Source: Catellatospora coxensis | Lineage (GTDB): Bacteria; Actinomycetota; Actinomycetes; Mycobacteriales; Micromonosporaceae | DNA: 64,000 nucleotides | Reading direction: 5' to 3' | Assembly (NCBI RefSeq): GCF_016862635.1 | Contig: NZ_BONI01000034.1 | Location: 1 to 64,000 of the forward strand | Part shown: one piece after another, positions 8,709-16,501 of the stretch | Position numbering within the stretch: the first letter of the stretch is position 1 | How the letters are laid out: every line of letters begins with the position of its first letter | The notes under the pieces: generated by a model | Seen by the model: only the letters and a program-made list of their open reading frames with translations | What the model was told of the DNA's origin: nothing | The model's database searches: none | Position numbers and translations under genes: made by a program

Positions 8709-9134
8709 CTAAGGTTGCCGGCCCTCGCCGCTCGCGCACCATCCCGTCCAGTGCACGACGTCGACGGCGATCACCGGACCGGGTGGCGGCTGTGCGGCGT
8801 ACTGCGGGTAACGCTCGGTGAGCAGGGTGAGCGCGACCTTGGCCTCGGCATCGTCGAGGGTCAGCAGGCGGGCGGCGCCGTCGGCGCGGACCCACCACAG
8901 CGCCGACCAGTCGTCGTCGTAGTGGTCGGCGAGCAGGCACACCCGCGGGTCGGCGGCGATGTTCGCCAGCCGGCGCAGGGCCGGGGTGCGTTTGGGCTTG
9001 CGGTCCACGGCGCTGTACACGGTGTCCCCGGCCAGCGCGAACACCACCGGCACCAGGTGCGGCGCGCCGGACGGGCCGACCGTCGCGAGCCGGGCGACCC
9101 GCGCGGTCGCGAAACGCTCCCGGGCGGCGCTCAC
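8709..9134 (-). CDS. PPOX-class F420-dependent enzyme (TIGR03668-like)
   Basis: 141 residues with the split-barrel flavin/F420-binding fold of pyridoxamine 5'-phosphate oxidase relatives: ARLATVGPSGAPHLVPVVFAL, a KPKRTPALRRLANIAADPRV stretch and DYDDDWSALWWVR-like strand residues near YDDDWSALWWVRADG. These features match the Rv0121-type group of actinobacterial F420 proteins. The GTG at 9134 overlaps the stop of the luciferase-like gene by 4 nt (GTGA), so the two are cotranscribed. Substrate unknown. F420 use is inferred from the family. Confidence 0.8.
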   Translation of the reverse strand: MSAARERFATARVARLATVGPSGAPHLVPVVFALAGDTVYSAVDRKPKRTPALRRLANIAADPRVCLLADHYDDDWSALWWVRADGAARLLTLDDAEAKVALTLLTERYPQYAAQPPPGPVIAVDVVHWTGWCASGEGRQP

Positions 9135-9961
9135 CCCTTGGTGTACGTGCCGATCGCGTGCTCCCACTGCTCCAGCCCGCGCTGCACGACCGCCTCCGGG
9201 CCGGACGGCAGCCAGTGCATGGCCCGGTGGACCCCAGCCTCAGCCAGGCGCTCCAGCACGGCCGGGTCGGCGGGCACGGACATCAGCTGCACCTGGACCG
9301 GCCGCTCGGCGCGGGCGCGCAGCTCGGCGATGCGCTCCAGCACGCCGGCGTCCTCGCCCCAGTTCGGCATCCAGCCGTCGGCGAAGGCCAGCACCCGGTC
9401 GAGCACCGTCGGGCCGGTGCCGCCGACCAGGATCGGCGGGTGCGGCCACTGCGCGGGTTTCGGGTACGACCAGATCCGGTCGAAGTTCACGTACTCGCCG
9501 GAGTAGCTGGCCTCGTGCCGGGCCCAGATCTCCTTCATCGCCTCGACCCGCTCGGCCAGGATCGCCATGCGCACCTTCGGGTCGGTGCCGTGGTTGCGCA
9601 TCTCCTCGCGGTTCCAGCCCGCCCCGACCCCGAACTCGAACCGGCCGCCGGACAGATGGTCGACGCTGGCCACGGCCTTCGCCGTGTGGATCGGGTCGCG
9701 CTGGATGACCAGGCAGATGCCGCTGCCCACGCGCAGCCGGGAGGTCGCCGCGGCGGCCGCCGTCAGCGCCACGAACAGGTCGTAGCAGTGCCAGTACTTG
9801 GGCGGCATCTCACCGCCCGGGTAGGGGCTCTCCCGGCTGGCGGGGATGTGGCTGTGCTCGGCGAAGAACAGCGCGTTCTGGCCGCGGTCCTCGACGAGCC
9901 GGGCCACCTCGCCCGGGCTCATGCCGTCATGGGTCGGGAAATATCCGACACCGAACTCCAT
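9131..9961 (-). CDS. LLM-class F420-dependent oxidoreductase
   Basis: 276 residues of the bacterial luciferase-like TIM barrel. N-terminal MEFGVGYFPTHDGMSP, the RLRVGSGICLVIQRDP stretch, SGGRFEFGVGAGWNREE and the C-terminal HPPILVGGTGPTVLDRV are typical of the TIGR03619 F420 subgroup. These enzymes use reduced F420 to reduce or oxidise small molecules. It is translationally coupled to the PPOX-fold protein downstream; both probably use F420. It starts with ATG at 9961, with no strong ribosome site visible. Confidence 0.88.
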   Translation of the reverse strand: MEFGVGYFPTHDGMSPGEVARLVEDRGQNALFFAEHSHIPASRESPYPGGEMPPKYWHCYDLFVALTAAAAATSRLRVGSGICLVIQRDPIHTAKAVASVDHLSGGRFEFGVGAGWNREEMRNHGTDPKVRMAILAERVEAMKEIWARHEASYSGEYVNFDRIWSYPKPAQWPHPPILVGGTGPTVLDRVLAFADGWMPNWGEDAGVLERIAELRARAERPVQVQLMSVPADPAVLERLAEAGVHRAMHWLPSGPEAVVQRGLEQWEHAIGTYTKG

Positions 9962-10060
9962 ACCGTGCCCCCGTCCGTGCAGCCGCCGCCAGCATATGCA
10001 CTGATACCGGGTGTAATCCGGAATATCGACGGCGGCTCGCCCGGTGGCGCGCCGTCACGC

Positions 10061-11023
10061 CTACTCGAACAGCGTGGCCAGCCAGTCCACCGGGGTCAGC
10101 GACGCGGGGGCACGGCCCTCGCGGGCGAAGTGGTTCGCCCAGCGGCGCGCGTTCTCGTTGTACGGCGCGGCCAGCTTGTGCAGGCGTGCCAGCAGCACGA
10201 TCTCGCCGCTGAGGAAGTCGGCCTCGATGTGGCCGGTGCCCCGGGCCAGGCTCTGCCACGACGAACCGCCGCCGCGCGAGTCGGCGACCGCCGCCTTGAG
10301 GATGTCGGCCCGGCGCGCGTCGTCCTCGTCCTCCGGGGTGTACGCGATCCCGGCCGCGTCCAGCACCGCCGCCGCCTCGGCCCGGATCCGCCCCACGATC
10401 TCCCGGACCCCGGCGGCCCGCCCGCACACCGCGTCAACCGCGTTGCCGACGTTGCGCAGCAGCTTGCCGTACTTCCAGCGCATGATGTCCGGGCGCGGCA
10501 CGCTCTCGTATCCGGCCTTGCGGAAGGCCGCGGCGATCGCCTCTGCGGCCGAGTCGGCACCGGACGGGAAGCGGCCGATGTCGAGCAGCCCCGGGACGGG
10601 GTGGCAGTCGGCCCGGACGACGCCGGGCGTCAGGTGGGTCGTCGGCGACATGACGCAGACGCCGTACACGTGCTCGAAGGCGCGCAGCGCCTGGCGCTCG
10701 TTGTCGACGCCGTTCTGCAGGCAGACGACGGGCGTGGCGGCGGGCGCGCAGGCGGCCAGCTCGCGCAGCGCCGCCTCGGTGTCCTGGCCCTTCACGCCGA
10801 GCAGCACGACGTCGCCGTCCTGCCACTCGATCTCCCCCGGCCCCGCGACGGCCGGCACGGCCATGGTGCGCGAGCCGGTGGCGTCCTCCAGGGTCAGCCC
10901 GTGGTCGCGGATCGCGGCGAGGTGTGCGCCGCGGGCGATGAGGACCACCTGCTGCCCGGACAGGTGAAGGTAGGCGCCGAGCACGCCACCGACCGCGCCT
11001 GCCCCATAAACGATGAACCGCAT
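10061..11023 (-). CDS. 2-dehydropantoate 2-reductase-like protein (ApbA/PanE family)
   Basis: 320 residues. The Rossmann motif GAGAVGG sits at 7-13, QNGVDN at 103-108 and the KYGKLL segment with the catalytic-type lysine (Lys184 or Lys187) in the C-terminal helical domain. The family reduces ketopantoate to pantoate with NADPH in coenzyme A synthesis, but many actinobacterial paralogs act on other 2-keto acids. No pan genes are adjacent, so a true PanE role is not assured. TAGGTT lies 6 nt before the ATG, suggesting a leaderless message. Confidence 0.82.
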   Translation of the reverse strand: MRFIVYGAGAVGGVLGAYLHLSGQQVVLIARGAHLAAIRDHGLTLEDATGSRTMAVPAVAGPGEIEWQDGDVVLLGVKGQDTEAALRELAACAPAATPVVCLQNGVDNERQALRAFEHVYGVCVMSPTTHLTPGVVRADCHPVPGLLDIGRFPSGADSAAEAIAAAFRKAGYESVPRPDIMRWKYGKLLRNVGNAVDAVCGRAAGVREIVGRIRAEAAAVLDAAGIAYTPEDEDDARRADILKAAVADSRGGGSSWQSLARGTGHIEADFLSGEIVLLARLHKLAAPYNENARRWANHFAREGRAPASLTPVDWLATLFE

Positions 11024-11029
11024 CCAGCC

Positions 11030-11035
11030 AACCTA
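11030..11035 (-). promoter_or_regulatory. -10 hexamer TAGGTT, probable leaderless start
   Basis: On the minus strand TAGGTT is followed by 6 nt and the ATG at 11023, without a ribosome site. Confidence 0.4.
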
Positions 11036-11077
11036 CCCGCGGTCCGTTCGGGGCCGCGGCCTGGCAGATATACGTGT

Positions 11078-11133
11078 GCGCCGGTTTACAGCTTTTCTGA
11101 TGTGGCCACATCAGAAAAGCTGTAAACCGGCGC
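11078..11133. repeat. Perfect 56-bp palindrome
   Basis: Arms 11078-11105 and 11106-11133 are exact 28-nt reverse complements with no spacer. The left arm begins GCGCCGGTTTACAGC and ends TCTGATGTGG. The arms are near 50% GC in a genome above 70%. It lies downstream of the minus-strand calcium-loop gene and upstream of the PanE-like gene, so it may serve as a terminator. The AT-rich, foreign-looking composition also suits a mobile palindromic repeat. Confidence 0.85.
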
Positions 11134-11156
11134 GGACACACCCTTGTGAGCGGGGC

Positions 11157-11393
11157 TCATTCCGCCGGGTGGCCGCCGTCGCCTTCGACGATGATGTCCA
11201 TCTCGCCGTCCTGGGTGAGGTCGACCATGGTGACATCGGGCTGCCCGTCGCCGTTGGTGTCCGATTGGAACAGGTCGGCCTTGCCGTCGCCGTCGGTGTC
11301 GATCGCCCACAGGTCGGGCTGCCCGTCGCCGTTGGTGTCGAGCGCGAGGATCTCGTCGTGGCCGTCGCCGCGGGTCTGCACAGTCTCACTCAT
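11157..11393 (-). CDS. Small acidic protein of calcium-loop (DxDGD) repeats
   Basis: 78 residues with no signal peptide. It is built of tandem units: DTNGDGQPDLWAI, DTDGDGKADLFQS, DTNGDGQPDVTMV, then a degenerate DLTQDGEMDIIV. Each resembles the calcium loop of EF-hands, dockerins or thrombospondin type 3 repeats, with Asp/Asn at positions 1, 3, 5 and 9. Without flanking EF helices it may be a calcium-ordered chain. It starts at ATG 11393; the ribosome site is weak. It has a high density of Asp codons and ends 24 nt before the large palindrome. Function unknown. A cytosolic calcium buffer or sensor is a guess. Confidence 0.65.
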   Translation of the reverse strand: MSETVQTRGDGHDEILALDTNGDGQPDLWAIDTDGDGKADLFQSDTNGDGQPDVTMVDLTQDGEMDIIVEGDGGHPAE

Positions 11394-11556
11394 GCCGGCC
11401 CCGATACCCGGGCACCACCGGGTTATGCGTGGTGGTCCTGCGTTCGCGGGCTCGGGAAGGTTCCCGGCTGCCCGGCCCCACCTTCGCGGCGGGTAAGGCG
11501 TCAAAGTCTATGGGTGCCCGGTTCCGGGCACCCGGACCCGACGGCGGGGGGACGAC

Positions 11557-12471
11557 GTGACCACGGACCACAGGACCGTGCTGGTGATCGGGGCGACAGG
11601 GCAGCAGGGTGGCACGGCGGCCAGGGCTCTGCTGGCGCGCGGCTGGGACGTGCTGGCCTTCGTGCGTGATCCCGGCACTCCGGCGGCACGACGGCTGGCG
11701 GCGGCCGGGGCCGGGCTCGTCGTCGGCGATCTCGACGACCCGGTGTCGGTGGGCGCGGCGATGACCGGGGCGTACGGCGTCTTCCTCGCGCTGCCCATGA
11801 TGGACGGGCCGCTGGTCACCGCCGACGGGGTGGCCGCCGAGCGGCGGCGCGGCTGCTCGGCCGTCGAGCAGGCGGACCGGGCCGGGGTCGGGCACCTGGT
11901 GTACAGCTCGGTGTTCGGGGCCGACAGCGGCACCGACATCTCCTTCTACGACAGCAAGGCCGTGATCGAGGCGCGTATCCGCGAGGTGGGCGTGCCCGCG
12001 ACCGTGCTGCGGCCGGTGACCTTCATGGAGACGTTCACGACGCTGACCCGTCCGGCGATCGTGGCGGGCGAGGTGATCCTGCCGCTGGCCCTGCACCCGC
12101 AGACTCCCCTGCCGACGATCGCGGCGCGCGACGTCGGGGAGTTCGCGGCGATCGCGTTCGAGGACCCGTACCGGCTGCGCGGCGCCGTCTTGGAGATCGC
12201 CGGGGACGTGCGCACCGGGCCGGAGGCGGCGGCCGCGTTCGGTCGTGCCGCGGGACTGCCGGGCCGGTTCGCGCGGCTGCCGGCCGAGAACCTGCGCGCC
12301 TTCGACCCCGAGGTGGCCCGGATGTTCGCGTGGATCGACTCCCGGCCCGCGGCGCCCAAGCCTGCCGCCCTGTACGACCTGCACCCCGACCTGATGACCC
12401 TGGAGACGTGGATCGGCACGACCACCGCGTGGCGCGGCGGCCACCTGCCGTTCGGCGGCTGGGTGGCGTGA
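11557..12471 (+). CDS. NmrA-family NAD(P)-binding protein
   Basis: 304 residues. N-terminal VLVIGATGQQGGTAARAL is the NmrA-type GxxGxxG Rossmann motif; VVGDLDDPVSV follows as in HSCARG-like proteins; SSVFGADSGTDISFYDSKAVIE replaces the usual YxxxK of true SDR reductases. Such proteins sense the NADP(H) redox state or reduce quinones. The GTG start has a GGGGGGACGA purine run upstream. It is a single gene between divergent and convergent minus-strand neighbours. Confidence 0.85.
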   Translation: MTTDHRTVLVIGATGQQGGTAARALLARGWDVLAFVRDPGTPAARRLAAAGAGLVVGDLDDPVSVGAAMTGAYGVFLALPMMDGPLVTADGVAAERRRGCSAVEQADRAGVGHLVYSSVFGADSGTDISFYDSKAVIEARIREVGVPATVLRPVTFMETFTTLTRPAIVAGEVILPLALHPQTPLPTIAARDVGEFAAIAFEDPYRLRGAVLEIAGDVRTGPEAAAAFGRAAGLPGRFARLPAENLRAFDPEVARMFAWIDSRPAAPKPAALYDLHPDLMTLETWIGTTTAWRGGHLPFGGWVA

Positions 12472-12510
12472 CCGGCCGAGCGGCCTGCTGCGGCCCGAGA
12501 ACGTGGCAGG

Positions 12511-12759
12511 TCAGGGCCCGCTCACGCCGTCCGCGCCGTAGATGCTCGTGTCGCCGAAGTTGTCGCCGGAGCCCTTGCCCCGTTGGCCCGAGCGGCCGAG
12601 CCGGGCGCTCTCCCGCGACGCCGCACGCACCGCCCGGCGCGCGGCCTCCATCGGCGTTCGGGCCCGCCGCCGACGCGACACCACGACAGCGAGAACGACA
12701 CCCAAGGCGACGCACACCGGCACCGCGATGGCGATCAGCAGCAGAATCCCTCGGTCCAT
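12511..12759 (-). CDS. Small single-span membrane protein
   Basis: 82 residues. One hydrophobic N-terminal helix (residues 4-28, ILLLIAIAVPVCVALGVVL) is followed by a basic stop-transfer SRRRRAR and a polar cytosolic tail that ends in a Gly/Ser/Asp-rich segment (GSGDNFGDTSIYG). No known domain. Type and size are common among conserved actinobacterial hypothetical proteins. Start ATG at 12759. Confidence 0.6.
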   Translation of the reverse strand: MDRGILLLIAIAVPVCVALGVVLAVVVSRRRRARTPMEAARRAVRAASRESARLGRSGQRGKGSGDNFGDTSIYGADGVSGP

Positions 12760-12829
12760 GACGACACCGTAGGAACACGGCGCAAACTCGCGGCTTCCCC
12801 GCGAACGGCCTGAGCGTTGCGGTAGACGG

Positions 12830-13762
12830 CTACCAGTCGGCCGCGCCGGTGAACGACGTCGACTCGGGGCGGTAGCCGAGCACCGCGCGGGCGGCGGTGA
12901 TGTCCAGCGTCCGCTCGACGGCGAGATGGCTGATCGCGTACCGGGTCAGGCGTGGTGGGCGCGGGGAGCGGGCCAGTCGGTACAGCGCTTCCACGACCGT
13001 GGCCACCGGCCACACAGCGGCGAGCGGCAGGTAGACCGGCCGGGCGTGGACGCCGCGGGCGGCCAGGATGGCGCGCAGCGCGTCGTCGAGCACGACGGGT
13101 GCGGCGTCGGTGACGTTGAAGACGCCCCGGTCCACCGGTCCGCAGGCGGCAAGTGTGCACGCCTGCACGACGTTGCCGATCGAGGTGAGGCTGATCGGCT
13201 GCCGGCCGTCGCCGACCGCGGGCAGTCTTCGGCCGCGCACCGCGGCCAGGACCCGGGGCAGCAGCGTCGTGTCGCCAGGCCCGTAGACGGCATGGGGGCG
13301 TAGCACGATCGCGGAACGGTCCGCGGCGAGCACAACCCGTTCGGCCTCGGCCTTGGACTGGCCGTAGGCGTTGAGGTACCGGCCGGCCGGGGCCTCGTTC
13401 TCGGTGGCCATGACCGTCGGCCGCCGGGGGTCGTACACGCTGACGGTGCTGACGTGCACGAACCGCGCATCGGGCCAGGTGGCCAGCGCGTGCCTGGTCC
13501 CGTCGACGTTCACGGCGAAGAACTCCCGGCGCGGCCCCCAGTCGGAGACGGTCCCCGCGCAGTGCACCACCGCGTCGGCGTCGGGCGCGTCGGCGAGCGG
13601 CCCGCCGGTCAGGTCCCACCGCCGGTACGCGGCCGCGCCGACGTGGCCGGGTGCGGGTGTGGGGCGGCGGCCGAAGCCGACGACCTCATGCCCCGCGGCG
13701 GACAGCGCGCGGCACACCGCGCCGCCGACGAAGCCGGACGCGCCGGTCACGGCGACCCTCAC
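12830..13762 (-). CDS. OleD-like NAD(P)-dependent reductase (extended SDR, 3beta-HSD type)
   Basis: 310 residues. The Rossmann motif TGASGFVGG (6-14) and active-site Ser105 with Tyr133-xxx-Lys137 (YGQSK) mark an active extended SDR. Its closest functional analogue by context is OleD/LstD/NltD, which reduces the beta-keto acid made by OleA to a beta-hydroxy acid. This is the last gene of a minus-strand operon: its GTG at 13762 overlaps the OleC-like stop by 4 nt. SDR sequence alone would allow other ketone substrates. The role assignment rests on the OleA/OleC neighbours. Confidence 0.8.
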   Translation of the reverse strand: MRVAVTGASGFVGGAVCRALSAAGHEVVGFGRRPTPAPGHVGAAAYRRWDLTGGPLADAPDADAVVHCAGTVSDWGPRREFFAVNVDGTRHALATWPDARFVHVSTVSVYDPRRPTVMATENEAPAGRYLNAYGQSKAEAERVVLAADRSAIVLRPHAVYGPGDTTLLPRVLAAVRGRRLPAVGDGRQPISLTSIGNVVQACTLAACGPVDRGVFNVTDAAPVVLDDALRAILAARGVHARPVYLPLAAVWPVATVVEALYRLARSPRPPRLTRYAISHLAVERTLDITAARAVLGYRPESTSFTGAADW

Positions 13763-15297
13763 CGGGTCACCGGGTCCGGCGTCGTCACCAGGTCGCGCAG
13801 CGCCGCGCGGTCGATCTTGTGCCCGCGACCCGAGCGGGGCAGGCGCGGCAGCACCACGATGTCGTCGGGCAGCGCGTCGTGGTCGATGATCCCGGGCAGC
13901 TCACGCCGCAGCCGGGCGGGCAGCGCGGCGGCCGGTTCCGGCCCGTCGGCGACGATCGCGAGCACGACCCGCTCGTCACCGTGTCCGGGGTCGGGCACCC
14001 CGACATAGGCGGCGTCGGCCACTCCGGGCAGCGCGGTCACCGCGGGTTCGTAGAGTCCTGGATAGAGGTTGAACGAGCCGCGGATGAGCATGTCCTTCTT
14101 GCGGCCGAGCAGCACCAGGCGGCCCGAGGAGTCGAGGCGGGCCAGGTCGCCGGTCGGCAGCCAGGGTGACGGCGGCTCGCCGAGGTAGCCGGGGCTGCGG
14201 TTCGGCCCGGCGAGCAGCAGCTCGCCGTCGTCGGCCGGCCGGGTCCTGACTCCGGGCAGGGGCGCGCCGAGCAGGTCGCCGGTGTGTCCCTGCTCGACGT
14301 GGGCGATCTTGTCGGCGGCCGTGGCGATGGCGACGGGCAGCATCTCGGTCATCGCGTACACCGACAGCACTTCGGCGTGCGGGGCGGCCGCGACGGCCCG
14401 GCGCAGCACCCCGGCGGGTGCGGGCGCGGAGCCGAGCAGGATGTGCCGCAGGCTCGGCGACAGCGGGCCCGGGGCCGCGTCGAGGACCTCGGCCAGCCGC
14501 ACCGGCACGCAGTACGTGTGGGTCGCCTGCCGCTGCCGTAGGTGCTCGCGGAACAGGGCCGCCGAGCCGGTCAGCGGCGGCAGCGACCAGCGGGCCCCGG
14601 AGGCGAGCGTGGGCAGGCCGAGCATGAGCTGGTCGGTGTGCACGACGTCGCCGGGGCCGAGCGGCACGCGTTCGCGCAGCAGCCCGAGCGCCGCCGACAG
14701 CGACGCCCCGGTGTGCACCACGGCACGCGGGTGGGCGGTGGTGCCGGAGGTGAAGATGACCGCGGCGGGGGCGTCCGGGTCGGTCGCCGACTCCGGCTCG
14801 ACCGGCTGCGCGGTGAGCAGCTTGTTCAGCGCCAGCGCACCGGGCGGCACGCCGGGCAGCCATCGTCCGGTGTAGACGTGGCGGGCCACGTCGAGCGCGG
14901 ACAGGTTCGGCAGCAGCAGGCCGCGGCGACGGGCGTACGCGCGGACCGGGCCGAGCCGGCTCGCCGCGTACAGCAGGGCTTCGGCGGCCGACCAGCGCGG
15001 ACGGGCCAGCCGCATGCGGGCGGTGAACATCTCCGGTCCCGCGCCCGGGTCAGCGAAGATCACGCACCCGCCCGCGGCGACCACGGCGATGGCCAGCACC
15101 AGCGACTCCGGTGACGGGCGTACCGAGAACAGCACCCCGTCGCCGGGGCGCAGCCCGTGCTCGCGCAGCCCGTGGCGCACCGACAGCACCTGCCGGCGCA
15201 GCTCGCCGTAGCTCAGCTCCGCACCGTCCCCCGCGACCAGCGCCACCGCCGACGGGGTCCGCCCCGCCTGCCCCAGCACCTCCTCCACCAGGCTCAC
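13759..15297 (-). CDS. OleC-like AMP-dependent acid ligase (candidate beta-lactone synthetase)
   Basis: 512 residues of the ANL superfamily. Core motifs: A3 FTSGTTAHPR (182-191, with Ala where Gly is usual), A5 YAMTE (314-318) followed by MLPVAI as in OleC relatives, A7 TGDLARLD, A8 GRKKDMLIR and the C-terminal Lys494 in RGHKIDR. OleC adenylates a beta-hydroxy acid and closes it to a beta-lactone without CoA. No carrier-protein gene accompanies it, which agrees with OleC rather than a polyketide-loading ligase. The GTG start overlaps the upstream 19-codon gene by GTGA, and its stop overlaps the OleD-like start. A plain fatty-acyl ligase is the alternative. Confidence 0.78.
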   Translation of the reverse strand: MSLVEEVLGQAGRTPSAVALVAGDGAELSYGELRRQVLSVRHGLREHGLRPGDGVLFSVRPSPESLVLAIAVVAAGGCVIFADPGAGPEMFTARMRLARPRWSAAEALLYAASRLGPVRAYARRRGLLLPNLSALDVARHVYTGRWLPGVPPGALALNKLLTAQPVEPESATDPDAPAAVIFTSGTTAHPRAVVHTGASLSAALGLLRERVPLGPGDVVHTDQLMLGLPTLASGARWSLPPLTGSAALFREHLRQRQATHTYCVPVRLAEVLDAAPGPLSPSLRHILLGSAPAPAGVLRRAVAAAPHAEVLSVYAMTEMLPVAIATAADKIAHVEQGHTGDLLGAPLPGVRTRPADDGELLLAGPNRSPGYLGEPPSPWLPTGDLARLDSSGRLVLLGRKKDMLIRGSFNLYPGLYEPAVTALPGVADAAYVGVPDPGHGDERVVLAIVADGPEPAAALPARLRRELPGIIDHDALPDDIVVLPRLPRSGRGHKIDRAALRDLVTTPDPVTR

Positions 15298-15353
15298 CCG
15301 CCCACCTCCGGGGCCTGGGCGACCTGCATTTTCGGGGAGACTGACGGGCTCAT
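15294..15353 (-). CDS. 19-residue peptide gene bridging P450 and OleC-like genes
   Basis: A complete frame encoding MSPSVSPKMQVAQAPEVGG. Its ATG overlaps the P450 stop (ATGA at 15353-15350) and its TGA overlaps the GTG of the ligase gene (GTGA at 15297-15294). Such exact double overlap is the spacing used throughout this operon, so ribosomes ending the P450 would read this peptide and pass on to the ligase. It may serve only translational coupling, or be a small functional peptide. It lacks features of a RiPP core (no Cys, Ser/Thr only at the N-terminus). Confidence 0.5.
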   Translation of the reverse strand: MSPSVSPKMQVAQAPEVGG

Positions 15354-16501
15354 CGGGTCACCACCAGTTCGCGGTAGGTCGGGATCAGGACGCCGCGGGC
15401 TGCGCTGCGGCGCACGATGCGCAGGGGTGCGGCGGACAGGATGGTCGCGGCGACCGCGCGGATCTCGGCCATGGCCAGCGGGTAGCCGATGCAGAAGTGC
15501 GGGCCCGCGCCGAACCACAGCCGCCGCAGTTCCGGTGGGTGCGGACGGTCCAGGTCGAACGGTCCGTACGCCTGGCAGCAGTTGTGCGTCGCGAGCAGCA
15601 CCCGGTCCCCCGGCCGGACGGGGACGTCGCCGATCGCGGTCTCGGCGTGCACGCTGCGCAGCATCATCGGGGTGGGGGTGCTCACCCGCATGGCCTCGTC
15701 GATCGCGGGGTCGAGCAGCGCGGGGTCGGCGGCGACGCGGTCGAACTGCCCGGCGTCGTGCAGCAGGGCGATCAGGCGCGGGACCAGCGTCGCGACGGTC
15801 TCGGTGCCGGTGAGGAAGAACGCGCCCGCCGCGCCGCGCGCCTCGGCCTCGGAGATGCCGAGTTCGCGCATTCGGCCCATCACGGTGCTCTGGTCGCCAG
15901 CCAGGTAGGCGCGTGCCGCGATCTCGCCGACCGGTTCCAGGACCTCGCGGGCACGGCGGGCCTGCGCCGGGGGCAGCGTCCGGGTGCGCAGGGTCACCAT
16001 GGACACGATCTGCTCGCCCCGGTGGAACATCTGCCGGTGGTCGTCCTCCGAGCGCGACTCCAGCCCGACGACGGCGCAGATGACCGCGCCCGCCATCACC
16101 CGCATGGTGTCGACCAGGTCCACGGGTTCGCCGCGGCCGAGCCGCCCGGACAGTGCCGCCAGCGGCTCGGCCAGGACCTGCGCGCAGAGCCGGTCGGCGT
16201 AGCCGGGGGTGAACAGCTCGGCGAGTCTGGCGCGCAGTGCCCGGTGCGCCGGGCCCTCCATGTTGAGCAGCACCGACGGACCGAGGATCGGGGTCCACAG
16301 GTCGCCGGACGAGCCGGGGCCGTCCTTGCGGAACGTCTCCCCGTCGAGCAGGACCTGCCGGGCCAGGGCCGCGTCGTTGACGACGACGCCGAGGCCGGGC
16401 ACCCGCACGACCGGCCCGCGCCGGGCCAGCAGCCGCAGCAGCGGGTACGCGAACGGGTGCGCGCGCCGGTAGAGCCGGCGCTCCCAGGTGCCGGGGTTCA
16501 C
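15350..16501 (-). CDS. Cytochrome P450 (first of two in the ole-like cluster)
   Basis: 383 residues, soluble bacterial class. The heme loop is FGAGPHFCIG with Cys337, the I-helix has FFLTGTETVATL and the K-helix has EAMRVSTP. A C-helix EGPAHRALRARL is present. It hydroxylates or otherwise oxidises an unknown substrate with electrons from ferredoxin. The GTG start at 16501 overlaps the glycosyltransferase stop by GTGA. It is a paralog of the divergent P450 at 18332-19519: both begin with VxLPxLGxVVxDxxLARxVL-like sequence and end with VLxPTYxxL. Operon position suggests tailoring of the OleA/C/D product. Confidence 0.9.
   Translation of the reverse strand: MNPGTWERRLYRRAHPFAYPLLRLLARRGPVVRVPGLGVVVNDAALARQVLLDGETFRKDGPGSSGDLWTPILGPSVLLNMEGPAHRALRARLAELFTPGYADRLCAQVLAEPLAALSGRLGRGEPVDLVDTMRVMAGAVICAVVGLESRSEDDHRQMFHRGEQIVSMVTLRTRTLPPAQARRAREVLEPVGEIAARAYLAGDQSTVMGRMRELGISEAEARGAAGAFFLTGTETVATLVPRLIALLHDAGQFDRVAADPALLDPAIDEAMRVSTPTPMMLRSVHAETAIGDVPVRPGDRVLLATHNCCQAYGPFDLDRPHPPELRRLWFGAGPHFCIGYPLAMAEIRAVAATILSAAPLRIVRRSAARGVLIPTYRELVVTR

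Noticed and set aside
11157-11393. RTX toxin or dockerin fragment
   Set aside because: No GGxGxDxUx nonapeptides, no signal, no cohesin partners; the complete short frame has its own start and stop.
15294-15353. RiPP precursor
   Set aside because: No Cys, no plausible core residues, and no maturation enzyme of RiPP type nearby apart from P450s.
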